A DNA stretch of 61,803 nucleotides, taken from positions 1-61,803 of the forward strand of contig JAJZNL010000052.1 of assembly GCA_021852345.1 (NCBI GenBank), in the 5' to 3' direction. This document shows positions 1 to 12,600 of this stretch, piece after piece. Each line of letters opens with the position of its first letter. Within the stretch, counting starts at the first letter, position 1. The notes beneath the pieces are model-generated. The model worked only from the letters and a program-made list of their open reading frames with translations, was not told the origin of the DNA and did not search any database. The translations under genes were made by a program, and so were the position numbers. Source of the stretch: Actinomycetes bacterium (GTDB lineage Bacteria; Actinomycetota; Acidimicrobiia; Acidimicrobiales; JABEUL01).

Positions 1-3000
1 GTATTTGTAACAGTAACGTTTAATACAACAGAGGTTGCAGTAGAAGGAACATTAAAGTTAGACATATTAACACTTAAAGTTGAATTTGCCCCCAATGTAG
101 AGTTTTGTCCGTAGTATCCAGAATTGGCTCTAGTATCTACTATTCTTGTGGGAGTCATAGGATTAAATTCGTTATAGGGTACATGGGGAATAACACTATT
201 TGAAGTACTGGAATCTTGTGAGGTTCCGTTAGCGTTAATGGCTTGAACCGTAAATGTATAAGCGGTGCCGTTTGTTAAGCTACTCACGTTATAGGAGGTA
301 TTGGTTGAGTGAGTGTCTATTTGAGTACCGTTTGAGACATTTATAAGATAATCGGTAACAGGATTGGGAGAAGCGGGATTAGGATTAACCCAACTAAGTG
401 AAACCGTAGCATTGCCAGGGCTACCGCTTACTCCTGTGGGAGCTACGGGAGTAGCCAAAGGAGAAGGGTCAACCGTCGTATAAGGTAAGCTCCAAGAATA
501 TTGATTTAAAGCAAATATAACGAACTGATACGTTAAAGAAGAAGACAGTCCTGTTACGGTATAAGACGACGAACTAAAAGACACTGTAAAATCAGATCCA
601 ACAGAAGGTATTACTTCGGCAACGTAACTTATATTCCCAGTTGGATTGTTGATTGACAGGGTAATGCCTCCCGATACCGATGTAGTAGTAGCCACAGGGG
701 GAGTAGGCTGTATAGGTCCTGCCGTACATCCCACACAGCCTGATATACCCCCCGTTGAGGTATAGGAACCGTTTTGAGATTCAACGGCAAGCAAAACATT
801 AGGATTACAAGAACTACTGCTAAAAGTAGATGATTCAACGCTTACCGTATCTGGACTACACGAGGCAAGATAATAACTCGTTACATTTAAAGGTGCTATT
901 TCGGGATAATCGATATAATATTGGAATGTCGGATAAGAACCGAGCTGTCCTGTGAAAGTGGTGTTAAATTCCGTGGGGGGACCAGGTTCTGCTGCTGGAA
1001 CGGTCAGATTTGATTCAACCGAAGGCGTTGAATCGCCATATGAATTCACGGCCGTTACGCTAAAGCCGTATGCTGTGGTTGTGGACATTGAATTTAATAC
1101 AAGTAAATTAGAAGTTGATTTGGTATCTATAGTAACTGGAGATGAACCGGTTGGGTATTCGGTAACTATGTAATCTGTAATGGCAGATGCTCCTATATTA
1201 GAAGGAGTATTCCATATTACATCTATCAAAGCCGATCCCCCTTCGGCATTTATTACGGTGGGAGCCGACGGTACTCCATCTGTCACCTGATTTGAACTAA
1301 CTGACGGCGAAGAGTTTCCTGCCACGTTTACGGCTGTGACATTAAAGGTGTATTGAGTACCTACCGTAAGTGAAGTATCGGTATATGTCGTAACGTTTCC
1401 CACATTTACGGAAGTCGGAGTTCCTCCCGTCGGATTAACGGTAAGTTCATAAGAGGTAACAGGAGAACCTCCGTCAGTAGTAGGAGGTGTCCAAGATACC
1501 TGTATGCCGTTTACAGCCGAACTGGCAGATACCGAAGTTGGAGCAGAAGGCGGATTTGCAACAGTGGCAAAATTATAACCGCTTGAAGGACCATAACCAG
1601 ATGCGTTTTCGGCAGTTACCCCAAGATAATAGTAGACGTTCGGCAAAAGTCCTGTTACGGTGTAAGTAGTATTAATCGAACCCGTATCTATCATCTGATA
1701 GGTTCCATTTAATCCGTATACGCTTACGATATAGTCACTTATGGCCGAAGCTCCGCTCGGAACGTTAGGCGCACTCCAAGACAGAGTTATCGAATCCAAA
1801 CCGGGCTGTGGATAGTGGATATTGGGATGGCCTGGGACCGACGAAGACAGAGTGATCGGAGGCGACTGAGAGTAGGCAGATGTCCCGTAGGCATTAGTAG
1901 CCGCTACCGAAAAACTGTAGGTATCACCTGGGACAAGAGCTGAATTAGAATAAATACTGCTGGGAGATCCAGTATCGACAATCGTAGTACCTGAACTTCC
2001 TTTAGGGGTTATTCCCACCTTATAGTCAGAAATATAAGATCCACTATCCTGACCACCCGCCCAACTTAAAGCAATTGCACTAGAAGTTGAATTGTAAGTT
2101 CCTATACCAACGGGAGCCAGAGGGGGAACGGAAGAAGAAACCCCTGAATTGACAATGGCATCGATATAATTAATACTATTTGGTGCCCAAGCAAACTCCG
2201 AACACAGAATATTTCCTGCTGAATCAACGGCTATGGTACCTGGACCACTGCTCCCTAAATTGGGCGAAAATAGCATAGCATCAATCCCCGTCGGATGCAG
2301 AAAAATACTTCCCGATGCTCCAAGTGGTCCTGCGATGGGATATACGTAATTAGCCTTCATCGGAATACCAAAATATGTCCCAGAAGTCTCGGGCATCATG
2401 GCAATTCCTGAATTGGAGTCATTTGTAAAATACAGATTATCATTATTGCCAACGTAGGCGGGACGGTTACCGCCGCTATTCAATGCTGGTACGCCTCCTG
2501 ATGGGATACCGTACGATTTGTCGCTACCTACTGCCTGTATTTCATACACGTCGTCAGCTGTCATAGACTGACCGTAGTAGGTACCTGACACCGCTGGGAC
2601 AAAGTCAGTGTAAAAATAATCACTAATAATAAGATTGCCGTTTAAATCAACGAGTATGCTCTGAGGATTACAGTAGGTAAATAAAAATGTCTTAATGGAA
2701 GTTCCGAATGCGGGAAAATCAGTTGAACCATTAGGACAATTCGAGCTCATCACGGGCGTATTGACTCCTACTATGGTATAGATATAGCCTGCGGTCATAG
2801 CAATTCCAAAATAGGTTCCCGAATTTGTCGGAACCATGTCAACTACATCATTGTATGAATCTACAATATATAAGTTTCCATATTGGTCTGCAGTGAAACT
2901 TGTCATATAGCCGCTTGTCCCAGATATCCCGAATTTGGCAGATGTTGCGGGTATATCGTTTTGACTATCTCCTACCGTACCGCCTGCCACAACTTCATAA

Positions 3001-3545
3001 ACGTATCCGGCTTGCATTGATACTCCAAAGTAAGTGCCCGCCACATTTGGGATCATGTATTGTCCGAGATAGACGTTGTCATATCTGTCTACGTTTATTC
3101 CAAAGCTGCTTATTCCAGATGCCAATAGAGCAGGTCCCCCTATACCCGTCGGGTTAAAAGTGTCAGGTTGTCCTGTACCTAATATGCGGTATATATTACC
3201 TTCTGTCATGGCAACACCAAAATAGGTTCCCGAAACCGCCGGTTCCATGTCTACCTGCGAACCGTACTGACTTGTAGAGCTATAAAAGAATATATTATTG
3301 TTTGAATCAACCGTAATAGCTCCTACGCTTCCCAAATTGGCTTCGTTGACGGGAGTTCCTGTAGGTGATATAGGAGTAGTGCCACCTCCTGCAATCTGAT
3401 ATTGATAATCCGTTATCGCACCCGGAGGGATCAACGGATCAACGCTTACTGAAGAGGCATAGGCTTTGTTGTTTGAAAGTAATACAGGAAAAGATATAAG
3501 AGCCAATAAAGCCAATACGACTGTTATTGATTTAAGCTGTTTCAT
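1..3545 (-). CDS. Secreted multi-domain FN3 surface protein, C-terminus beyond window
   Basis: The reading frame opens with ATG at 3545, seven bases after a strong AGGAGG, and I checked that the frame is the same at about 2650, 1490, 760 and 3, so at least 1,181 residues lie here and the protein runs off the left edge. Residues 1-25 are a signal peptide (two Lys, then a Val/Leu/Ala/Ile core). The next ~400 residues carry repeats of the kind SGTYFGVAMTEGNIYRI, alternating with phrases like ITVDSNNN, which suggests an NHL-like beta-propeller. About seven fibronectin type III modules follow (PxAP starts, SW and Y-x-V motifs). At the edge the sequence reads TPTRIVDTR and then VVLNVTVTN, a module common in actinobacterial exported proteins. 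Substrate is unknown; adhesion or polymer binding is inference. It lies 64 bp downstream of the giant repeat protein on the same strand, so co-transcription is likely. Confidence 0.85.
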   Translation of the reverse strand, partial: MKQLKSITVVLALLALISFPVLLSNNKAYASSVSVDPLIPPGAITDYQYQIAGGGTTPISPTGTPVNEANLGSVGAITVDSNNNIFFYSSTSQYGSQVDMEPAVSGTYFGVAMTEGNIYRILGTGQPDTFNPTGIGGPALLASGISSFGINVDRYDNVYLGQYMIPNVAGTYFGVSMQAGYVYEVVAGGTVGDSQNDIPATSAKFGISGTSGYMTSFTADQYGNLYIVDSYNDVVDMVPTNSGTYFGIAMTAGYIYTIVGVNTPVMSSNCPNGSTDFPAFGTSIKTFLFTYCNPQSILVDLNGNLIISDYFYTDFVPAVSGTYYGQSMTADDVYEIQAVGSDKSYGIPSGGVPALNSGGNRPAYVGNNDNLYFTNDSNSGIAMMPETSGTYFGIPMKANYVYPIAGPLGASGSIFLHPTGIDAMLFSPNLGSSGPGTIAVDSAGNILCSEFAWAPNSINYIDAIVNSGVSSSVPPLAPVGIGTYNSTSSAIALSWAGGQDSGSYISDYKVGITPKGSSGTTIVDTGSPSSIYSNSALVPGDTYSFSVAATNAYGTSAYSQSPPITLSSSVPGHPNIHYPQPGLDSITLSWSAPNVPSGASAISDYIVSVYGLNGTYQMIDTGSINTTYTVTGLLPNVYYYLGVTAENASGYGPSSGYNFATVANPPSAPTSVSASSAVNGIQVSWTPPTTDGGSPVTSYELTVNPTGGTPTSVNVGNVTTYTDTSLTVGTQYTFNVTAVNVAGNSSPSVSSNQVTDGVPSAPTVINAEGGSALIDVIWNTPSNIGASAITDYIVTEYPTGSSPVTIDTKSTSNLLVLNSMSTTTAYGFSVTAVNSYGDSTPSVESNLTVPAAEPGPPTEFNTTFTGQLGSYPTFQYYIDYPEIAPLNVTSYYLASCSPDTVSVESSTFSSSSCNPNVLLAVESQNGSYTSTGGISGCVGCTAGPIQPTPPVATTTSVSGGITLSINNPTGNISYVAEVIPSVGSDFTVSFSSSSYTVTGLSSSLTYQFVIFALNQYSWSLPYTTVDPSPLATPVAPTGVSGSPGNATVSLSWVNPNPASPNPVTDYLINVSNGTQIDTHSTNTSYNVSSLTNGTAYTFTVQAINANGTSQDSSTSNSVIPHVPYNEFNPMTPTRIVDTRANSGYYGQNSTLGANSTLSVNMSNFNVPSTATSVVLNVTVTN

Positions 3546-3609
3546 ACAATGCCTCCTAATGGTATTCTATCAATAAATAAGAGTTTTTTCAAGATTAACT
3601 GTTCGATGA

Positions 3610-6600
3610 TCATAATTCTGGAATGGTCAAAGTAATATTAGAAATGCTTAGCCCCGATGTGTTTGACCAACTTGAACCGTTGTATTCGAGTGAGTTTCCA
3701 GCATTGTCGATCGAAAAACAAGAAAAGTTATTGGCGGTTGAAGCATTAGAGGTATTAAAGCAGGAGAGGTCAGGATAGATAGAAGAGTTTATATCGTTAC
3801 TTTGATCCAAAATTCCTTGATTTGACAGGTTTGTCCACGAATAGCTGTTAAATGCTTCATAGTAAGTGAGGTCTGTGGAGAATACGTCAGAATGGCTATC
3901 TATAATTTCGCAGTTTGCAACTGGATCTGCAACAGTCAATCCTGGAGCACAGGAAATTGAAGTTAGATCAGGGTTGACAAATAGATTGGCGTAAGAGGTC
4001 CAAGACGAAGGCGACGTATCGGCGGTAGGATTACTTAATAAATTCCCTTTATTGTCCACGGCAGCACATGAATAGTCTGTTGAATTCGGAACACAGGAGA
4101 CTGAATTGATTTGATTAGATGAATCAATGGAAGTAGGTGACCATTTAGTTTTACCACCAGTTGGATCACTTGAATATATCTCATTTCCAGCATTGTCCAC
4201 TGCCACACAAAAGCTCGTAGAAGGACAGGAAATAGAATTGATTTGGTTGGATGAATCAATGGCAGTAGGTATCGACCACGCTGACGTCGTAGGGGTACTC
4301 GAATATATCTCATTTCCCACATTGTCCACTGCCACACATAAGCTCGTAGAAGGACATGAAATAGAATCTATCGTATATACAGCACCGTTGACCGTATCAA
4401 CCTGCTTGACAAAAGTCCAAATTGGGGAGCCGTTTGATATCGTCATCGCATATATATCCCCGTTATTATCTCCGGCAATACACATAACTGAAGTATTGGT
4501 CGTACAGCTTACGGCAGTTAAGGAATAACCGGGATCAACCGACTGTATCATCCAACTTCCAGTTGCTCCGTCATAATAGTCTGCTTGTCCCAATGAGTTA
4601 ACTGCCACACAGTAGTTGTAGTTAGAATTGTTGTAGCAAGATATCTTGTTGAAACTTGTCTCGTTGGCAATTATTTGACTCGGAGAATTCCAGGTACCCG
4701 TCTGCATTGATCCCATGAAATCATACCCACTTGCATCTATTCCCATACAGAAACTTAGTGAAGGACAAGATATCCCCGTAATAAAATTACCGATACTGCA
4801 GCTTGGATCACTAAAGGTACAGAATGTTCCTACGGTATCTGAAGTCGCATCAGCCCCAATAAAACTTGAAGTCGTCCAGCTGGTGTTGTAGGTTCCAGTT
4901 ATCACATTCCCTTCATAATCTGATACTGTACAATAATCAGATGTTGACGATACGCATGAAATTGACGTAAGTTCATTTGTGGGATCGATATTTGATTTGC
5001 CCCAAACTGAAGACGAATACATAAGCAGGTTGCCCAAAGAGTCAACTGCCAGACACACGCCCGAAGAGATGCAAGATATCGAATTAATCGAATCTGTAAC
5101 TCCCGTAGAACCGGTTTGAGTAAATATAGGAGGATTTGAGGTACAGTTGTTGGAGCTACAGTAATATGCATTTCCGTTGTTATCAACTGCCATACAGTAA
5201 ATTACGGTTCCCGTACAGGAAACTGACTTTAGGGTGTAATTAGACACAATCGACGGAGAAGTCCAGGAAGTTCCGTTGTAATAAAAGGCATTTCCCACAT
5301 AATCAACTGCCATACAGTCGCTGTTGAGGCAGCTCACTGACGTTAGAGCATCCCCTGAGTTAATTACGGTTTGAGTAAATACGGGAGGATTGGAGGTACA
5401 ATTGTTGGGAGTACAGGAAAACGAATTTCCGTTGTTGTCTACTGCCATACAGGAAACCGTCGATTGACCGGTACAGGATATAGAGGTTAACTCATTGCCC
5501 GGGTCTATCAGATACGGTCCACTAAAAGAAGTTCCGTCATAGTAGTAAAGCTCTCCGCTTGCATCAAGGACATAACAGCTAGTCGAGCTGAGACAGGAAA
5601 CCGATCTGAGTGAATTTACTACGTCAGTGGGAACAGTATCAGATGAAAATTGATTCGATCTTTGAGTGAGCACGACGGCCAGTTTGTGTCCCGGCTGAAG
5701 TGCCCAACCCGAAGGGAACAATTCAAAAGAGACGGTCCCTGCCATGACCGTATTGATCTTATAGGGTCCAGAGGTGATTTCAGTATATTTGCCAGATGGC
5801 GACACGTCATAGAGTACCGCTATTAAGTTCTCGTCAATGCCGTAATTTGAAATAGTGGCATTGACTATGACTCCTCCCGTTAATACCTCTGGAGACAGAC
5901 CGCTATTGACATCTGACGCAAACAGTAAATTACCGTTTTGAGGGGTATAAATAGTACTGTTAATATTCTTGTTCGTAGTATTTCCCATCAAATTCGGATT
6001 GGGTACGCTGCAGGGTCCTCCCGAATCAAATGACTGAGTATTAGGAGAGATATCAGAAGCCGTGGTGTAACCTAAAGACAAGGTTTCCGTCTGCAGAGAA
6101 CTAAGAGTTGATCCAGAAAATATAACGGCATCTGAGGATCCGTCGCATCCAGTGGCGGCTACCGTTACGTTATTGGAGGGTACAACAGAAGACATGACCG
6201 AATTAAGCCAATTTAAGGCAAGCTGATAACCCTGGCCGAAATAGACGGGAACCTGTAACAACGAATGTCCGAAACTCGAATAATATACCGAGATCGGATA
6301 GCTAGGATCGCTTTGGGTAAGTTTATTGATTAATTCTTGAATATATGTCGGCGTAAAGAACAGATCGGTAGTACCCTGTAGGGCATATATGGGCACAACT
6401 GTGGCCGGCGTAGTGTCATAGAGTACAGAATGAAAATCATTTAAAGCAGTCTGTACCTTCGTTATGGCCGGATTGGACTGAGCGGATTGACCCGCCGACA
6501 ATGCGTTTAAGAGGGTATCGAAACTGTCTTGGGAACCCTGAGGTGGAAGTTGGGATCCAGAATTAAAATCTTTGATAATTAAGCCTGCTAAGTGACTATT

Positions 6601-9600
6601 AGTATTTCCGACGGGCACGTCGGGATTGCCGGTTGGTATCAGTGTCGAATCCGAATTGGCACCATTGGGTGCTATGTTTGAAAACAGGTCGGTACCCGTC
6701 ATTTCGGGAATGGCGGCCATTAAACTGATCGGTGTTGCGTTCGTCTCCCAGGCAAGGGTGTATCCGTTCGGTTCAACTATAGTCTCGTTGGCAAAAGCCA
6801 ATTCCAGTGTCTGAAGCCCTCCATAAGAAGCCCCAGCGGCCACCACTTTATCGGGATTTGCGACACCGTCTTCAATTAAATTACTAATCAACAGCTGGAG
6901 ATCGTGTATTTCGAATCTTCTGTCGCCTAAATGAGTAAAGCTCTCTTGGGTAAGTTCTATGTTAGTTGGAACATAGCCGATGTTATTTGAAAACGGATTT
7001 TGATTTATGTCATAGATTTGTCCTCTAGCGGCCAAATCATCCAACACAAAACAGCTATCAACGCTTGAAGACACGCATGATACTGAACTCAACGGATTTT
7101 CCTGATCCAAATCGGTTTCATAGAAGTTCGCCCCATTAAAAGCTATGTAACCGCCGGTTGAATCGACCATAGCACAGTTGGGTACTAAAGCCAATTGGGT
7201 TGATTCGCAGGAGATTGACGTTATATCATGGGTCGGTCCTATAGCAGAATCGGCATTGCCCAAAGACTGATCGGTTGAATTAACGGGATTGATTTCAAAC
7301 GCCTGAGCTTGCGAATTGCCACTCAAACAGTAGACTCCGTTATTTTCCACCGAGACGCAAGACACCGCAGTAAGATCACCGGCACCTGTTATTAGTTGGG
7401 GACTCGACCACCCGGCCGCAGTGTATTCGTAGTAGTTACCACCACTATCCACGGCTACGCAAGCATCATATGCATAACATGATAAAGAGGTGATCTCGCT
7501 GGAGGCTGTTGTAGTTAACTGTGTGGGAGTTGACCAAGAGGTGCCGTTATAGTAAATATAATTTCGGTTATCGTCCACTGCCATACAGTAAAAGGTCGAA
7601 CCGTTTGGCATGCAAGAAACCGAGTTGATTACGTTTGTCGAATCTATATTTACACGAGAGGACCAGGCGCCCGAACTATACAAGATTGCATTTCCGTTGC
7701 TATCTACTGCCATACAGTTATTTGAAGTACCAATAAGAGAACATGACACAGAAGTCAGCGAAGCAGAATCTCCGGTAACGGCGGGAAAAGACCAACTGGT
7801 GCCATTATAGGTACGGTAGTTTCCCTGTGAGTCAACTTCCATACAGAAGCTTGAATTTGTACACGAAACCGAGTTATCTGTCATGGCATCCCAATTCGAA
7901 GCTCCAGGATTAGTTACAGTAAAGAATGCTCCGGTGTTATCCACCGCCGCACAAAGCAACGCAGTTGTCGCAACGCTGCAAGATGTTGACTCAATCTGCT
8001 TTGTTTTCTCAATATAATATTGACTAAAGGAGCTAGGAGAAGCCGAAGGGGCATCCGAATAAAACACATTTCCAGACGAATCTACCAGATAGCATGTTGA
8101 ATTTGAATAACATTGAGCCGAAACCAAAGGGCCTTGGCTTAAATTTAAATAGGTCCAAGAAGACGGAGGACTAAAAGCGTCAGTTGACATCCATACGTTA
8201 CCTTCGTTGTCCCCTAAAACACAAAGCGATCCCGAAGAGACACAAGAGATAGAATCAATTGATATCTGAGAGTTTAGCTCTCCAGTTGCGGTTTGATAAA
8301 TAACTATGGGATCGGCATTGGTCGAAAATCCCGAAGAGCCGTTATTTGCCACGTAGTCAAAGACAAAAGTCTGTCCCGCAGAGTCACCGGCCAGACACTG
8401 GGTACCCGTTCCTATTACGGTGCAATAAATTGCATCAATAGAATAGTTAGAATCTACCTGGTCCGACTCTAAAATCGTCGTCGTACCCGTTACATTAAGA
8501 TAGAACAAAGTTCCGTTGGAATTGGCACCATAACAGATTCCTACAGATACACAGTCTACGGCGGTCATCGGGTACGTATACGGTGTATTAACTTGTGTCC
8601 AAGCCGAAGGACTGGAATTAGCGGCGTCATTGGAGTAATAGATATTGCCCATATCATCTACACCGGCACAAAATATCGTCGTAGACGAATAACACGAGAC
8701 GGCTTGGAAGGCATTTGCGTCACCCGTAGCGTAGAACTGTTCGGCTGATCCTATAATCGAAGTTCCGGAATATTGAATCCTTAAGATCACCGCATTCCCG
8801 TGACTGTCTAAAGCAATACAGGTAGTCGAATTGGGACACGAGAGCGTAGGCACCGGTTTACAGTTTGGATCTCTCAAGTAACTATATGTAGAAAAGGGCA
8901 TGTTGGGGGTATAGGTTCCGCAGGAGCCGCCTATGCCTCTGGGGCTATATGTCAAAGACGCATAGCCTTGTTGGGCAAAGTAAGCGTTATTAATGGGATT
9001 AAAATTTTTCTCCGTCGATGGCGGACTTTGACCCAAATAGTTGGTAGACAAATTAACCGAAGTCGATTCAAGCGTATTCTTAGTACCCGTACCTCCTGAA
9101 ATAAGTGTAATAAGAGGCAAATTTTCATGACCGACTACGGGTATTGTCACTTCAGAATCAATGGGGGTTCCATCAAAGGAACTAAACCTTTGAGGATACC
9201 CATTGTCACTGAAAGGACTTTGAGTCGAACAAACTATAAACGGGGTATTTCCTCCAACTGGAACCTCATAGTTTGACAGCACATAAGAAACAGGACAATT
9301 CGGAGTTATTGTTGTGGCTGATACAGCTCCCAAGGTGCCTAAACCAAGCGATATTGATCCCAGCTGACCTCCACTTAAGTCATTTGAATAATCCAGTTCA
9401 AACGGATATGTTCCAGCTGTCGGAAAATATAGAGATATCTCATCTGATTCATAACTTCCGTTAACCGCCCAAATTATGTTTTTTGTCCAAGAAGACGGGC
9501 CTCCGACTAAAGCATCGCCTTTGGTATCGACTGCCACGCAGGCCGATGACGACGAAGTACAAGAAATCGGTCCAAGTCCATTGACTGAATTTTCAGTTCC

Positions 9601-12600
9601 TGAATTTGCACTGTTTGAAATTGTCGTATAAACCGTCCAAGCAGTACCGTTGTAATAGTCCACATTTCCTTTTGTGTCCGTTGCATAACATGCCACAGAC
9701 GATACGCAAGACACCGCTTCGAGTGGAACATACTCGTTTGTGGTCGCAGTCTGAGCCCAAGAACTTCCGTTATAGTCAAAGGCATTTCCGTTATTATCTA
9801 CTGCCACGCAAAATGAAGCCGAACTACAGGATATCGAATTAATTACGTTAGTCGAATCTATATTTACAGGAGAGGACCAGGTGCCCGATTTAAATAAGAT
9901 CGCATTTCCGTTATTATCTACTGCCATACAAGATGAAGACGTACTACAGGATATCGAATTAATTACGTTAGTCGAATCTATATTCTTCAAAGCCCAAGAA
10001 CTTCCGTTGTAGTCAAAGGCATTTCCGTTATTATCTACTGCCATACAAGATGAAGACGAACTACAGGATATCGAAGTTAAAAGATCCCCTGGATTAACTA
10101 TTGATTTGGAAAATATAGGAGGATTTGAGGTACAGTTGTTGGAACTGCAGTAGTATGCATTTCCATTACCGTTTATCGCCATACAGTAACTTGTCGTTTG
10201 GTCGGCGCAAGATATTGAAGTAAATCCATCTCCCGAATCGATTAAATACGGTTCACTCCAGGCAGTTTGATTGCCCGACGAGTATACGTTTCCCAAAGAG
10301 TCTACAGCCATACAAAACGAAGACGAACTACAGGATATCGAAGATATTGAAACCGAATTATACTCTCCGACGCTTTGATAGCCGGTTTCAACCATACCTG
10401 TAGACAACGAACCGATACTTGGCATAGAAGAATTTACAACACTAGGACGACTTGATGAAGATCCGAGCCCGAATGCGAGATTAAAGGGACCGTTTGAACC
10501 TACGGTCAAATCTACTTTCCCTGGATACGGAACATTCAACGTCGAAGTCATTGCCATCTGATAATTTGAAAGTACCCCGTTTTGGCCACCAGGATTAAGG
10601 TTGTAATTTGATATGGTGGCCGTAACCGAAACTCCGTCTGTATACGCTATTTCACCGTTTTTGTCTGCGGCAATGCAGGTAAAGTAAGTGGCGCACGTCA
10701 CTGATGTAATAGCCGAAAAATCCCCAATTGTCGCTTGGATTATTTTGGGGGTAGCGTTACCTGCGTCATTGTATATAATCGCTTGGATATCTCCGTTGTT
10801 ATCGGCACTAAGACATGATGCAACCAGATAACTACTTAACGCAGTTACATCATTTTCAGGACAATAAACCGAAGTAAGCTCATTGCCCGAATCGATGGTA
10901 TTGGTTACTATCGAATTATTTAAAGGGTTAATGGTCAATAAATTACCTGTTGCGTCAACAATCGCACAATAACTGGGATTAGAGCAATCTACCGAATTCA
11001 GAAAATTGTTTTCGATCGGGCTAAAAGAACCCGATTTTGCCCACGCCGATCCCGTCCAACCCTGCCAGGTCGATCCGTTAAAGTACCAAACATACCCTTT
11101 GGCATCAACTGCCACACAAAATGCAGATGATCTACAGGATATCGAATTAAGAGCCGAATATGAATCCACCTGTTGAAAACCCGATATTGCCCACGCCGAT
11201 CCCGTCCAACCCTGCCAAATAGATCCGTTAAAGTACCAAACATAACCTGTTGCGTCAACTGCCACACAAAATGTAGATGACACACAGGAAACCGAAGTTA
11301 ATGTGTTTGCAATTGAAATCGATGATGACCCAGATAAATTCCATTGCTTGCCGTTGTCGGTGTAGCCATAAGTTCCCGATACTCCCACCGCCATACAAAA
11401 TGCCGGCGCACATGAAACCGAATTTAATTGATCTTTTATGCCCGTTTGATACATTTGCCAGTTCCAAGTTGAGTCACTAAAGCTTCCAAGATATGAATCT
11501 CCGTTAGAATCTACCCCAATACATGAAGTCGAAGAAAAACATGACACCGAATTAATGGAAGATGAAGCTACTGATGACATAGATACCCAATTTGAACCGT
11601 TCGATGGCGGCGACAGAGTCATCACTTGACCCATATCGTCAAATAACAGACACGACAGCGGGTTACCAGAAGATTCGTTGGAAAACGGCATGCACCCGAC
11701 ACCAACCAGGGAGTTATTTGCATCGGCGGCCAAGACAGTCGTCTGACCAGGCTGGCCCAAAGGCGAATTTATTATAACGACATTACCTTTGTCATCAACT
11801 GCTATACAGTAGTACATGACATAACAATCTATTCCAGTTAAAGTCGCCTTCGGATCAACGGAGACATAAGGACCCGAGCCCCATCCATAAACACCAGACG
11901 TATCGGTCCATCCATTAAATGTTACAGTTGTCGCAGTTGTGATTGCGGCTTCAAACATATATCCCATGTCATCTACTGCTACACAAAAACCTTGTGTATT
12001 TACATAACATGATATCCCCGTAAAACCATGCCCAGAAGTATCTATAGGATTGTTCGCAGCTGGACCCCAAGCAGATGAAATATAGTCATAAACATATCCC
12101 AAGTCATCTACGGCTACACATGTGAGCACCGAGGTAATAACGATACAAGATACTCCGGTTACTCCCCCTCTGGGATCAATCTGCTTAGGGGTTGGATTGG
12201 AAGCTGATGTTTCAAATGTATTACTGGAGTCAGAAATAGACCATATAGCATTAGAAAACGAAACGAGCTTTGAATTGCCAGTAAAGTTTTCAGTTTCGTT
12301 TAATTCGTAGGCGTAACCGTTGGAATCAACGGCTACGCATGAAAAGTTATCTCCTGATACGGCCGAATAATCGTTACAGGAAATTGCGGTAATCTTTGAG
12401 GCATTTTGATTGGCGACACTGATTTGCCCTAAAACGGGAAATATCTGAAACTGTTTTGGGAAAATTGCCTCAAGACCAATTTCAAAGGCATAACCTCTGG
12501 TGTCTCCTGCCACACATATTATTTCAAAATTCGGTGTCATTTGACAAGAAATTGAAGTTAAAGCATAACCAGGGTCAACCGCTACGGGTTGGAAGTTGTT

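Noticed and set aside
199..206. Phase-variable tracts elsewhere in the surface genes
   Set aside because: Only short homopolymers were seen inside the coding parts; none is long enough to suggest slippage, unlike the TA tract at 14106-14122.
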